From: Spirochaetales bacterium
Lineage (GTDB): Bacteria; Spirochaetota; Spirochaetia; DSM-27196; Alkalispirochaetaceae
Assembly (NCBI GenBank): GCA_028282545.1
Contig: JANQHT010000030.1
Span: forward strand, 1-43,489
Direction: 5' to 3'
DNA: 43,489 bases
The number at the start of each line of letters is the position of its first letter. Within the stretch, counting starts at the first letter, position 1. Below are positions 1 through 7,570 of this stretch, piece after piece. The translations under genes and the position numbers were made by a program. The notes below the pieces were generated by a model, which made no database searches, was not told where the DNA came from, and worked only from the letters and a program-made list of their open reading frames with translations.

Positions 1-1025
1 TCCGCCGCCAGCGTGCCGGCGAGAACGGCGACTTCCTTACTGTGGGCCAGGACGTTCTGGCCGTAACTCGTCCGGAACGAAAGGCGTCCGATACCGCGGA
101 CCCCCTCGGGCTTGAGGTGATGGACCCCCAGTTCGTACAGCGCTTTTTCGCCCTCTTCGTAGATCGTCTGGCTCAGATCCTGTGTGACCTTCTGGACTAC
201 CTCTTCAATCCGGGTCGGATGGATACGACCGTCGGAAATGAGCCGTTCCAGCGAGCGCTTTGCGATCTCCTTGCGAATGGGGTCAAAGCACGAGACTACC
301 ACCGCTTCCGGCGTGTCGTCGATGATGATGTCGACTCCGGTGAGCGTCTCGAGGGTCCGGATGTTGCGACCTTCCCGCCCGATGATGCGCCCCTTCATCT
401 CGTCGTTCGGAAGCGTCACCGAAGAGACGGTGATTTCCGTATTCACGTCACTCGCCATGCGCTGAATCGTCGAGACCAGGATCTCCCGGGCGGTACGCTC
501 CGCGGTCATGGTCGCTTCCTGCTCGATCTTGTTCACGAGACCCTGGGCATCATGGCGCGTCTCGTCCTCGAGTGACTGAAGAATGAGTCTCTTGGCTTCT
601 TCCCGGGTGAGACCCGATATACGCTCTAATTCATTGCGCCAGTTTTCCTCCTGACGCTCAAGTTCTTTCGATCGCTCTGAGATCTCTCTCTCGCGGGCGT
701 CCAACTCCCGCCGCTGTTGTTCGGTTGCGGCGGTCTTCTGTTCTAGGTTTTCTTCTTTCTGCTGCAGCCGACGTTCGACACGCTGCTGTTCGTTTCTGCG
801 TTCCCGTAGTTCCTTGTCCTGTTCATTTCGTTCACGTTGAAGCGACTCCCGCGCTTCAAGAATCAGTTCCTTTTTGCGAGCTTCCGCCTCTTTCTCGGCG
901 TCCTTTCGCAATCGCTCCGCTCTCTGCTCAGATGATGAGAGCTGGAACTTGGCGTATAGCCACCGTATCGTCCAACCTAGAAGAACACCAGCGAGAGGAA
1001 GCCCCAACCACAATAGTAGTTGCAT
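1..1025 (-). CDS. rny: Ribonuclease Y, N-terminal two thirds (cut by window edge)
   Basis: RNase Y is a membrane-anchored endoribonuclease that starts mRNA decay. The reverse-strand reading frame from the ATG at 1025 stays open to the window edge and gives about 341 residues of a protein usually a little over 500 long. Visible in order are one N-terminal membrane helix ([18 protein letters not shown]), a long Glu/Arg/Gln-rich coiled coil (roughly residues 25-185), and a KH domain with the family motif [15 protein letters not shown]. The beginning of the HD domain follows, with its first His in VLAHSKEV just before the edge. The catalytic HD pair is outside the window. A purine-rich GGGGGAAG site lies a few bases upstream of the ATG. 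It reads leftward, downstream of the tetR-like gene but separated from it by a structured repeat, and it has its own promoter candidate. Confidence 0.95.
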   Translation of the reverse strand, partial: MQLLLWLGLPLAGVLLGWTIRWLYAKFQLSSSEQRAERLRKDAEKEAEARKKELILEARESLQRERNEQDKELRERRNEQQRVERRLQQKEENLEQKTAATEQQRRELDAREREISERSKELERQEENWRNELERISGLTREEAKRLILQSLEDETRHDAQGLVNKIEQEATMTAERTAREILVSTIQRMASDVNTEITVSSVTLPNDEMKGRIIGREGRNIRTLETLTGVDIIIDDTPEAVVVSCFDPIRKEIAKRSLERLISDGRIHPTRIEEVVQKVTQDLSQTIYEEGEKALYELGVHHLKPEGVRGIGRLSFRTSYGQNVLAHSKEVAVLAGTLAA

Positions 1026-1056
1026 ACACTTCCCCCGTAAATCGCTGTAATAGGGA

Positions 1057-1086
1057 AAGCTACAGCGCCGGAACGGCAATTGTCAA
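1057..1086 (-). promoter_or_regulatory. Candidate sigma-70-type promoter of rny
   Basis: On the minus strand a perfect TTGACA (1086-1081) is followed after 18 bases by TAGCTT (1062-1057), about 30 bases upstream of the rny start codon. The -10 match is only partial. It lies between the repeat element and rny, so rny need not depend on read-through across the repeat. Confidence 0.4.
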
Positions 1087-1108
1087 GCTCGGCGGGGTCA
1101 GTCAAAGA

Positions 1109-1320
1109 GGTCTCATCGTGGAGAGCAGATAACCTTGGCGCGTTTCTCTCCACACAACGCTCGGCTTCGCTGCGCTGCAGAGACGCGTTTTGCTCTTCGT
1201 TCCGGGCGCGGCCGGCGATACTCATCTCCAATCGGCAATCTGATCTCCACGATGAGCCCCTCCTATCCTTTGATATAGAGACGAGGTCCTCGGGGGCTCG
1301 TCGCCCTCCGTCCATACTGA
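1109..1320 (+). repeat. Dispersed structured repeat, copy A
   Basis: This fills the gap between the tetR-like gene and rny. Outer arms at 1109-1130 and 1238-1260 are near-perfect inverted repeats (about 20 of 22 pairs). Inside lie the block ACCTTGGC, the core at about 1154-1187 (GGCTTCGCTGCGCTGCAG then AGACGCGTTTTGCTC), a GC-rich block GGGCGCGGCCGGCG and TCTCCAATCGGC. A tail at about 1261-1320 contains CCTTTGA, CTCGTCGCCCTCCGTCCA and TGAG. All of these blocks recur in copy B (7264-7500, opposite strand) and partly in copy C (33279-33433). There is no transposase, and I cannot see target-site duplications with certainty. A reading frame crosses it on the minus strand but is not conserved as coding. 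It could be a miniature inverted-repeat element, a structured transcript or a protein-binding repeat. Confidence 0.8.
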
Positions 1321-1332
1321 GAATTGATAGGG

Positions 1333-2001
1333 TCAGTCGAAAAGATCGGCTACGTCGGTATCGACCTCGGACCGACGGTCCAGACGCTCGTCGCGCCGCC
1401 GCAAGCGGAGCGCGCGCCGGAGTCCTCGCTGAATCAACACGAGGACGTCCCGGGTCAACGTTTCGATATCGGCGCTTTCGACGTTGGCGATCACGGTATC
1501 CATCAGCGCCACGACGAGCGCAGGCGCGTTGCGGTAGAGACCGGGACGAAAGACACCCCTCCGAGATCCATCCCGGATAACCTCCGCGAGCACCCTTTCC
1601 ACGTGGCGCCGGAGGTTCCCCACGGCACCTCCGGCCGCTTCCATTCCCGGGTAGCGGTAGCGCGGGTCGTTGGACAGAATCCCCCGGAGAATCGGGTATT
1701 TCTGAACCCCGAGTACCACAAAGCGGTACACCGCCTTGAGCTGATTCATCGGCGAAAAGAGGCGCTCAACCGCGCGATCCACCATCGCGATCCCTTCCCG
1801 CTCGATGAACGAAAGGAGCTGCTCGTAAAACGCTTCCTTGCTGGGGAAATACTTGTAGAAGGTGCCGACACTTAAACCGCACCGTTCGACAACCTCTTCC
1901 ACGGAGACGTCGCGGTACCCTCGAACCGAAAAGAGGTCCATTCCGGCTTTGATAAGGAGGCTGCGACGGCTCACCTTCATTGCCCGAAGTATAGGCGACA
2001 T
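1333..2001 (-). CDS. TetR-family transcriptional regulator
   Basis: A TetR-type repressor of about 222 residues. The N-terminal helix-turn-helix is clear: RRSLLIKAGMDLFSVRGY, then VSVEEVVERCGLSVGTFYKYF, followed by PSKEAFYEQLL as the start of the ligand domain. The C-terminal two thirds is helical and not diagnostic of a ligand, and the last 25 residues are Arg/Asp-rich. Starts at TTG 2004, ATG 2001 or ATG 1980 are possible. None has a strong ribosome site; ATG 2001 has AGG just upstream and is preferred. It is divergent from the cysteate-synthase/acyltransferase operon, and a 7+7 inverted repeat sits in the gap. The simplest inference is that it controls that operon, perhaps sensing an acyl-CoA or lipid-like ligand as some TetR proteins do. 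The ligand is not shown by the sequence. Confidence 0.9.
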   Translation of the reverse strand: MSPILRAMKVSRRSLLIKAGMDLFSVRGYRDVSVEEVVERCGLSVGTFYKYFPSKEAFYEQLLSFIEREGIAMVDRAVERLFSPMNQLKAVYRFVVLGVQKYPILRGILSNDPRYRYPGMEAAGGAVGNLRRHVERVLAEVIRDGSRRGVFRPGLYRNAPALVVALMDTVIANVESADIETLTRDVLVLIQRGLRRALRLRRRDERLDRRSEVDTDVADLFD

Positions 2002-2009
2002 CAACCTGG

Positions 2010-2038
2010 AAGTGAAGCTTCTCTTCGATTATTCACTT
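2010..2038. promoter_or_regulatory. Inverted repeat, candidate TetR operator
   Basis: AAGTGAA (2010-2016) and its exact complement TTCACTT (2032-2038) flank a 15-base spacer containing the palindrome GAAGCTTC at its left edge. The repeat lies in the divergent gap just upstream of the TetR-like gene, in the unusually AT-rich stretch 2011-2075. That is where a repressor controlling both directions would bind. No clear -35/-10 pair could be assigned in the gap. Confidence 0.4.
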
Positions 2039-2164
2039 TTCCCAATTGTCGTTTTTGTCCAATTTTCCGGCGCCTCCAAAGTAACCCCGCCCATTGCGTC
2101 TGCGCGGGCTCCCCTTTTGGCAAAAACCGTAGTCCAAGGGCAGCGCCTGCTCTACGATGTACGA

Positions 2165-3514
2165 GTGGGTACGATACCGCCTCCGGAACCAACAACGGCC
2201 GCACACTATCGCCTGCGATGCGTCGGAACCGATGCCGTGTACGACGACGTTCCGTCGGGAGATCTGGGACGCCTTCCGTTGACCGACCCCTCGGGGGAAT
2301 CGACGGCGCTGCTGCGGACGGAATACGACAACCGTGAGTTCACTGTCGGCCCCGTGGAGGAGGGTCTCTTCCGGTTCAAGTCGTGGTTACCGGTGAAAAC
2401 GACGTTCCCGGGATCGGCGGCGCCCATTTCATACCACGGTTCCGGGTTTGGAAGGGCTCTCGGCCTGGAGCGGCTCCAAGTCGTTTTTAACGGATACTGG
2501 CCCGAACGCGGTGGAGCGATGCGCACCGGCACGTTCAAGGAGACGGAGGCGTACACCGTATTCGCCCGTCGCGGCACATCGACGGGGCAGCACCTTGTAA
2601 TCGCATCCGCCGGCAATACGGCCCGGGCATTCCTTCACGTTGCGTCGCGGTTTGATCTGCCGGTTGTCGTGGTGGTTCCGGAAGCGAATCTTCCGGCAAT
2701 CTGGACACCGGAACTTCGCAGCCCCCGTACCGTGGTCGTGGCAGCCGGCGACGGGGCAGACTACGCCGATGCGATCGCCCTCGCTTCCTTCCTCACCGAA
2801 TCCGACGCGTTTGAACCGGAAGGCGGCGCGCGCAATGTAGGTCGCCGCGACGGAATGGGAACCACCTACCTCGCGGGAGTTCATGCGCTTGGCGACATCC
2901 CCGATCACTACGTGCAAGCCGTTGGAAGCGGTACGGGCGCGATCGCGGCGTGGGAAGCGAACCTTCGCCTTCTTGCGTCGGGCCCTTTTGACCGGCGGAA
3001 GAGCCGGCTGCACCTCGCGCAAAACGCTCCCTTCCAGGTAATGGTGGATTCCTGGCGCAAACAGAGCCGTCGGCTGGTGGACCTCACGGAGCACCAGGCG
3101 AAAGCGTACGTGGCGGAGATAGGGGCAAAGGTACTGGCCAACCGGACGCCGCCCTACGGCGTCGAAGGCGGTCTCTTTGATGCGCTCTCAGATACCCAGG
3201 GAACGATGTACGCGGTCTCCAACGCCCAGGCGCGCGCCGCAGGAGCACTCTTCGCGGAAACGGAAGGAATAGACGTTAGCCCCGCCGCCGCGGTAGCATG
3301 CGGCGCGCTGATTCAGGCCGTCGACCGGGGAGAGATCGATCGAAGTGATTCGGTACTCCTGAACATCACCGGCGGCGGCTGGGATCTGATTCGGAACCAG
3401 GGAACGATCCATCCGGTGATCCCGGACATCGTTGCCCCCCGACCGATGTGGAACGCTGTGGACATCACCGCAACGGTAGAAGACCACATCGCCTCCGTAG
3501 GTTCGGGACAATAG
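2165..3514 (+). CDS. Cysteate synthase-like PLP enzyme (threonine synthase superfamily)
   Basis: Likely condenses O-phosphoserine with sulfite to give L-cysteate. This is the reaction of archaeal cysteate synthase (coenzyme M pathway) and of the first step of bacterial sulfonolipid synthesis. About 449 residues from GTG 2165. There is no in-frame ATG near the conserved N-terminus (YRLRC, 15 residues in), so the start is uncertain and no good ribosome site is seen. Features: PLP lysine in TGTFKETEA (about K125), asparagine loop SAGNTARAF (about 148-156), GSGTGAIAAWEA phosphate-binding loop (about 254-265). From recalled archaeal sequences, NGYWPE, EGGARNVGRRDGMGT and IPDHYVQAVGSGTG resemble cysteate synthase rather than ordinary threonine synthase; no alignment was run. 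It sits 13 bases upstream of the acyltransferase gene, which makes cysteate the sensible product. The alternative is a plain threonine synthase. Confidence 0.8.
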   Translation: MGTIPPPEPTTAAHYRLRCVGTDAVYDDVPSGDLGRLPLTDPSGESTALLRTEYDNREFTVGPVEEGLFRFKSWLPVKTTFPGSAAPISYHGSGFGRALGLERLQVVFNGYWPERGGAMRTGTFKETEAYTVFARRGTSTGQHLVIASAGNTARAFLHVASRFDLPVVVVVPEANLPAIWTPELRSPRTVVVAAGDGADYADAIALASFLTESDAFEPEGGARNVGRRDGMGTTYLAGVHALGDIPDHYVQAVGSGTGAIAAWEANLRLLASGPFDRRKSRLHLAQNAPFQVMVDSWRKQSRRLVDLTEHQAKAYVAEIGAKVLANRTPPYGVEGGLFDALSDTQGTMYAVSNAQARAAGALFAETEGIDVSPAAAVACGALIQAVDRGEIDRSDSVLLNITGGGWDLIRNQGTIHPVIPDIVAPRPMWNAVDITATVEDHIASVGSGQ

Positions 3515-3527
3515 GAGAAGAGAAACG

Positions 3528-4817
3528 ATGGCAGATGCAACCAGGACAAAGCTTCCGGACGTATTCGACAAGTGCCTTACCGACGGCGGATACTTTGGAC
3601 CGCAGCGCGCCGCCGGCGACCACTATTTGACCCGCCCGGTGCTCCCACCGATCCCGGATCGGATCATGGAATTCCAGGGCAAAGACCAAATCATGTGGTC
3701 GGTCAACAACTACCTGGGCCTCGCCAATCACCCGGAGGTGCTGGAGGTTGCGCGTGCCGCGGTAGACGAGTTCGGCGTCAGTTCTCCCATGGGTTCCCGC
3801 ATGATGAGCGGCAACAGCCAATATCACCTCGATTTCGAAGCGGAACTCGCCCGTTTTTCCGAGAAGGAATCGGCGTTCCTCTTCAACTACGGCTACATGG
3901 GCGTGACGGGGACAATCAGCTCCCTGGTGGGTCCCGACGACATGGTAGTGATGGACAAGCTCGCCCACGCGTGCATCGTCGACGGCGCGTTCATGAGCCA
4001 GGGGCAGGTGCGCGTCTTCAAACACAACAACGTGGAGAGCCTCGAGAGCGTTCTCAAGCGTATCAACCGGGACCGCAAGGGCGGCATCCTCGTCGTCATT
4101 GAAGGCGTCTACGGGATGACCGGCGACCTCGCCAAGCTCGACGAAATCGCCGCAGTGGTTCGCGAATACGACGCACGGCTCTTCATCGATGATGCCCACG
4201 GCTGGGGCGTCATGGGAGAACAGGGACGGGGAACGGCCGACCACTTCGGCGTCCAGGACGATGTGGACATCTACTTCGGAACCTTTGCCAAGGCCTTTGC
4301 GTCGATCGGCGGCTTTGCGGCGGCCGACAAAAGCGTGACCGAGTGGATCCTCTACAACGCTCGCACCCAGGTCTTTGCCAAGAGTCTTCCCATGCTCTAC
4401 GTCCAGACACTTCGGAAAACTCTGGACCTAGTGATCGCCGGCGACGACCGGAGGGCGCGACTGTGGGCGATCAGCAATCGACTCAAGAACGGCCTTCGCG
4501 ATCTTGGTTTCTACGTCGGTCCCGGCGAATCGCCGATCTGCTCCGTGTTCGTCCCGATCGGCGAGGAGGAACTCGAGAAGGTTGGAATGGCGGCCGTGGC
4601 CTACCTTCGCGACCGCGGCGTCTTTGTCACGGCGATCACCTACCCGGTTATTCCCCTGGGGCTGCTCATGTTCAGGATGATTCCGACGGCGAGCCATCTC
4701 GAAGAAGACGTGGACAACACCGTTGCGATCTTTCGCGACATGCGCGACGCGATCGGCCTTAATCCCCAGATGTCCGGCGAAGACGAGGCAAAAGTCCGGA
4801 AGGTCTTCGGCCGCTAG
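3528..4817 (+). CDS. Alpha-oxoamine synthase, probable cysteate-fatty acyltransferase (capnine synthesis)
   Basis: A PLP enzyme of the serine palmitoyltransferase/8-amino-7-oxononanoate synthase/2-amino-3-ketobutyrate CoA ligase family, 429 residues, full length. Visible: NNYLGLANHPEV, GSRMMSGNSQYHLDFEAELA, the cofactor-stacking His in DKLAHACIVDG (H147), EGVYGMTGD (192-200), DDAHGWGVMG (Asp and His binding PLP, 221-230), and the Schiff-base lysine in GTFAKAFASIGGF (K255). The overall pattern is closer to bacterial serine palmitoyltransferases and sulfonolipid cysteate acyltransferases than to biotin or threonine-catabolism enzymes. AGGAG precedes the ATG by ten bases. It is in an operon with the cysteate-synthase-like gene. 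The inferred reaction is cysteate plus fatty acyl-CoA or acyl-ACP giving a 3-keto capnine precursor with loss of CO2. The reductase for the next step is not in this window. Ketobutyrate CoA ligase is the main alternative. Confidence 0.75.
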   Translation: MADATRTKLPDVFDKCLTDGGYFGPQRAAGDHYLTRPVLPPIPDRIMEFQGKDQIMWSVNNYLGLANHPEVLEVARAAVDEFGVSSPMGSRMMSGNSQYHLDFEAELARFSEKESAFLFNYGYMGVTGTISSLVGPDDMVVMDKLAHACIVDGAFMSQGQVRVFKHNNVESLESVLKRINRDRKGGILVVIEGVYGMTGDLAKLDEIAAVVREYDARLFIDDAHGWGVMGEQGRGTADHFGVQDDVDIYFGTFAKAFASIGGFAAADKSVTEWILYNARTQVFAKSLPMLYVQTLRKTLDLVIAGDDRRARLWAISNRLKNGLRDLGFYVGPGESPICSVFVPIGEEELEKVGMAAVAYLRDRGVFVTAITYPVIPLGLLMFRMIPTASHLEEDVDNTVAIFRDMRDAIGLNPQMSGEDEAKVRKVFGR

Positions 4818-4847
4818 GGCCTGTTGCGCCGTTTCAAGCGGCCCGGG

Positions 4848-5924
4848 TCAATCCCGGACGCGGCCCAGTCCCATCAGACGCAGCATCCAGTCCGGCAAGG
4901 GGCGGCGGGGATCACGTTTTCGTAGGTCCAGGTACCACCGGATCGCTTTGACAAGCGGTAGTTTGTGCGTTTCCACGAACTCGATCAGCGTACCGTCGGG
5001 ATCCTCAACGTAACTGAACCGTCCCCCCGCTTCGCCCATATCGAAACTGGTGCCGCTGTCGATCGTAAAGGGGTGCCCCACGCGGTCACAGCGCGCCTTG
5101 AGTTCGTCCATTCCCGCAACGTCGAAACAGAGGTGAATAAAACCGAGGTCGCCCCAGAAGCGGTCCGCGAAGATCGCTCCCGGCGAACCGCCGCTCGTAC
5201 GCTGCACCAGTTCCAGGTGCGTCCGTCCGAACATGCGGCTGAACGCGCCGGCCCGTTCGGCCGCGTGCGTCAACAGCACCCGTCGAAACGTCTCCCCGCC
5301 CCCATCGATTCCGGTGAAGTCTTCAAAGGTCCCCGAAACGTCGTAAACGACCGCGTCGTATCCAAGTACCTCCCGATAAAAGGGGAGCGATGCGTCGATA
5401 TCGGAGACACCGATCAGGGCCCCCTCAACACCGCCGGTGGGAGTTTTGCGCCGCGAGAACCACGATTCCGATTCAACCACGATGAAGCAGTTGCCCCAGG
5501 GATCGACGAGCGAAAAGCGCCGGGCCCCGCCGGGGTCCGTAACGATTCCAGACACGACATTGGCCCCGTCCTGGACGAGGGACTGATACGCGGTGTTGAT
5601 CGCCGCGGTCTTGATACGCCCCGCGAAAATTCCCAGGTCGCCCAGCCGCGGAGGCGACGCGGGCGCCACCGGAGTCCGGCTCGTGTACTGCCAGATTTCG
5701 AACCCGCCGCCACCGGCGGTGTTGATTGCAAGGGTGGCGTCCCGCGATTGAACGGCATTACCGGTGTACCGCGTCATGTAGGGAGCCTCCGCAGCCTCTC
5801 TGAAGACCGGTACGTCCAATCCGAAAGCCTTCCGATACCACGCAAACGCTTCGTCAACGTCGGGAATTCCCACTCCCAACTGCTGGATGCCCGCAATCAC
5901 CACTTCCATTTCACCATCCACCAC
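4848..5924 (-). CDS. Two-domain VOC (glyoxalase/dioxygenase-fold) protein
   Basis: About 358 residues with two tandem vicinal-oxygen-chelate units. The first runs from IAGIQQLGVGIPDVDEAFAWY to VDPWGNCFIVVE, the second from GALIGVSDIDASLPFYREVLGYD to YVEDPDGTLIEFVE. The family includes metal-dependent dioxygenases, glyoxalases and resistance proteins; nothing here fixes a substrate. Metal-ligand candidates are H in GRTHLELV, H in GFIHLCFD and E in TLIEFVE. The start chosen is GTG 5924 because GGAGG (5931-5935) lies exactly six bases upstream; ATG 5909 is a weaker alternative. It is convergent with the sulfonolipid-type operon, ending 30 bases from it, and is the last gene of a leftward group headed by tRNA-Arg. 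The C-terminal 30 residues are basic and Arg/Leu-rich. Confidence 0.85.
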   Translation of the reverse strand: MVDGEMEVVIAGIQQLGVGIPDVDEAFAWYRKAFGLDVPVFREAAEAPYMTRYTGNAVQSRDATLAINTAGGGGFEIWQYTSRTPVAPASPPRLGDLGIFAGRIKTAAINTAYQSLVQDGANVVSGIVTDPGGARRFSLVDPWGNCFIVVESESWFSRRKTPTGGVEGALIGVSDIDASLPFYREVLGYDAVVYDVSGTFEDFTGIDGGGETFRRVLLTHAAERAGAFSRMFGRTHLELVQRTSGGSPGAIFADRFWGDLGFIHLCFDVAGMDELKARCDRVGHPFTIDSGTSFDMGEAGGRFSYVEDPDGTLIEFVETHKLPLVKAIRWYLDLRKRDPRRPLPDWMLRLMGLGRVRD

Positions 5925-5950
5925 AACACACCTCCGCGTTACGCGTATCT

Positions 5951-6598
5951 CTACACGAGCAACAGCGCCCAGTTTGCCCCAACCAGGAGCCCCGCCGCTA
6001 CCCATCCTGCGATCGTGGGGCGCGAAACGCCCAGGGCGCGCCCGTTCGGCGACGCCCCGTCGGTTTTGCCGCCCTCTTCCCCGGCCCCCGATCCACGGAG
6101 TTCGTAGAAGAGCTCCGATAAAAGCGAATCCACGCTTTCCATCGGACGACGCCAGGTCACGCGGCGACGCCCCTCCAGGAGGAACTCGAACGCCCAGAAC
6201 GTTCGCGCCACCAGTGCGCCGGCGCGGCCGGGAATGCGCAGGTCCGAACGCACCGCCGCCACGGAGAGGAACACCATTCCGACGATCGCGAGCCCCTTGA
6301 AGACGCCGGTTCGGAGCGCCCCGGAGGTGAGTGCAAAGGAGCCGAACTCGGATAGGACCCGGCCGGAGGGAATCGCCACGTGGAATACCGTCACCGACGC
6401 CAGGACGATGGCGAAATAGCCGTACCGAATCCGTTTCCCCGCCAACAGCGCCAGCAACAATAGAAGGCCCACCTGTGCCGCCCGGACGACGAGGCTCTCC
6501 TGTAGAAGAAAGGCCGGGAGCAACGCCATCCCGGCGTAGAGCTGAGTCGCCGCGTCAAGGTTTGCCTGAAACCACGGTACCGGTTGCCGACTCCTCAT
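5951..6598 (-). CDS. Membrane protein resembling the ECF transporter T component (EcfT/CbiQ-like)
   Basis: 215 residues with about five hydrophobic segments, for example QVGLLLLLALLAG, YFAIVLASVTVFHVAI and a final WVAAGLLVGANWALLLV. The middle contains PSGRVL followed by a helix pair FKGLAIVGMVFLSVAAV and a long cytoplasmic-looking stretch rich in Arg and Glu. This resembles the membrane component of energy-coupling-factor importers, but I could not see a firm coupling motif. The start ATG 6598 overlaps the stop of the upstream Gx/HepSI-type gene as ATGA, so the two are translationally coupled and probably form one complex. An ECF ATPase is not in the window. The neighbour relation supports a transporter role; the substrate is unknown. 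Confidence 0.6.
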   Translation of the reverse strand: MRSRQPVPWFQANLDAATQLYAGMALLPAFLLQESLVVRAAQVGLLLLLALLAGKRIRYGYFAIVLASVTVFHVAIPSGRVLSEFGSFALTSGALRTGVFKGLAIVGMVFLSVAAVRSDLRIPGRAGALVARTFWAFEFLLEGRRRVTWRRPMESVDSLLSELFYELRGSGAGEEGGKTDGASPNGRALGVSRPTIAGWVAAGLLVGANWALLLV

Positions 6599-7122
6599 CC
6601 GGCTTCTCCGTAGGCATGCGCCAGTTCGGGAAGCCACCGGGACCGCCTACGGTAGCGCTCCGCCACGATACCCACGACAATCCCGGCAACAGAACCAAGG
6701 ATCAGGAACGGCGGTGCCATCACCCACGAAGGTGCGCCGAAGACAAACCGGATCGAAAGAAGCAGTTGGACGGCGTTGCTGGCAACCGCCCCGGCGAGGC
6801 TCACACCGATCAGGGTCACCCGCCGGCGGAGCGTACGATGAACAAACAACATGACTAGGCCGCTCGCGAACGAACCGAAAAGTGAGAAAAGAAAGACGTA
6901 ACTCGCCAGGGTGCCGTTGATAATCGCCTGGCCAACCACCTTCAGCAGGATCAATACCAGCGTATGCTTCCAGGTGAGAACATGGAGCGTGACCAGGATG
7001 GGCAGATTCGCCAGGCCGACGCGAAAGAACGGCAACGGTTTCGGGATGAGATACTCCAGGGTCGAACAGAACATGGCAACGGCGGCCAGGAGGGCCAACA
7101 CATCTCGGCGTCGATCGTTCAT
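6595..7122 (-). CDS. Gx transporter / heptaprenyl diphosphate synthase component I-like membrane protein
   Basis: About 176 residues, nearly all membrane-embedded. Motifs near the N-terminus, LEYLIPKPLPFFRVGLANLPILVTL, match the family once named heptaprenyl diphosphate synthase component I and now also called Gx transporter, which has an S-component-like fold. Later segments include GQAIINGTLASYVFLFSLFGSFASG and SLAGAVASNAVQLLLS. The chosen start is ATG 7122; the longer open frame upstream runs through the tRNA gene and is not coding. It lies only ten bases downstream of tRNA-Arg on the same strand and overlaps the EcfT-like gene by four bases. The pair is best read as substrate-binding plus energy-coupling membrane subunits of a small-molecule importer. 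The enzyme name from older annotation is probably misleading. Confidence 0.75.
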   Translation of the reverse strand: MNDRRRDVLALLAAVAMFCSTLEYLIPKPLPFFRVGLANLPILVTLHVLTWKHTLVLILLKVVGQAIINGTLASYVFLFSLFGSFASGLVMLFVHRTLRRRVTLIGVSLAGAVASNAVQLLLSIRFVFGAPSWVMAPPFLILGSVAGIVVGIVAERYRRRSRWLPELAHAYGEAG

Positions 7123-7132
7123 AGGGGTGAAA

Positions 7133-7206
<74 letters not shown>

Positions 7207-7263
7207 GCGAGGAGAGCTTACAGCAGGGTCTCCGGCAAGGTCAACGCGGCAGTTCAGGCTGCC

Positions 7264-7500
7264 CCACAACGTGGACGGAGGGCGACGAGCGCTCCGACGA
7301 ATGTGTCCCTGTCAAAGGACACGCAGGTCTCATTGTGGCGATCAGAAGGCCGATTGGAGAAGAATGCCGCCGGCCGCGCCCGGGACGAAGAGCAAAACGC
7401 TGGGCTTCGCTGCGCTGCAGAGACGCGTTTTGCTCTTCGTCCCGTAGGCAGGCATGAAGAGAACAGTGCCAAGGTCATCTGATCGCCACAATGAGACCTG
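7264..7500 (-). repeat. Dispersed structured repeat, copy B (best preserved)
   Basis: The reverse-complement copy of the element at 1109-1320, filling the gap between tRNA-Arg and maf. The outer arms 7324-7346 and 7478-7500 are a perfect 23-base inverted repeat. The inner arms 7381-7400 and 7425-7444 are a perfect 20-base inverted repeat around a 24-base core (7401-7424). The tail (CGTCGCCCTCCGTCC on the minus strand) is at 7264-7323. All flanking blocks match copy A in reverse orientation: GCCAAGGT, CGCCGGCCGCGCCCG and GCCGATTGGAGA. The core, however, reads in the same direction as in copy A, so it is flipped relative to its flanks. The nested perfect stems would form a strong cruciform or RNA hairpin. 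No coding function is supported. Confidence 0.85.
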
Positions 7501-7520
7501 TTGAGGTCAACGAGCGTTTC

Positions 7521-7549
7521 TTGAAGGGCGCTCGCGCCTGTGGTACCGT
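7521..7549 (+). promoter_or_regulatory. Candidate promoter for maf
   Basis: TTGAAG (7521-7526) and TACCGT (7544-7549) are separated by 17 bases, just beyond the repeat element and upstream of the maf start. Each hexamer is a partial match to sigma-70 consensus, so this is tentative. Confidence 0.3.
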
Positions 7550-7570
7550 CGCTCCGATGAGATGCGTGGC

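Noticed and set aside
42-575. 177-codon plus-strand frame at the window start
   Set aside because: It is the shadow of the RNase Y KH region, which is convincing on the minus strand.
977-1315. Minus-strand 112-codon frame through repeat copy A, with partial similarity (GRARxEEQNA) to a plus-strand frame through copy B
   Set aside because: The similarity comes from the shared repeat. The matching frame in copy C meets a stop after two codons and the inverted core breaks the frame between A and B.
4818-4847. GGGCC/GGCCC hairpin between the acyltransferase and VOC genes as a terminator
   Set aside because: Only five outer pairs, mismatches inside and no T-run on either strand.
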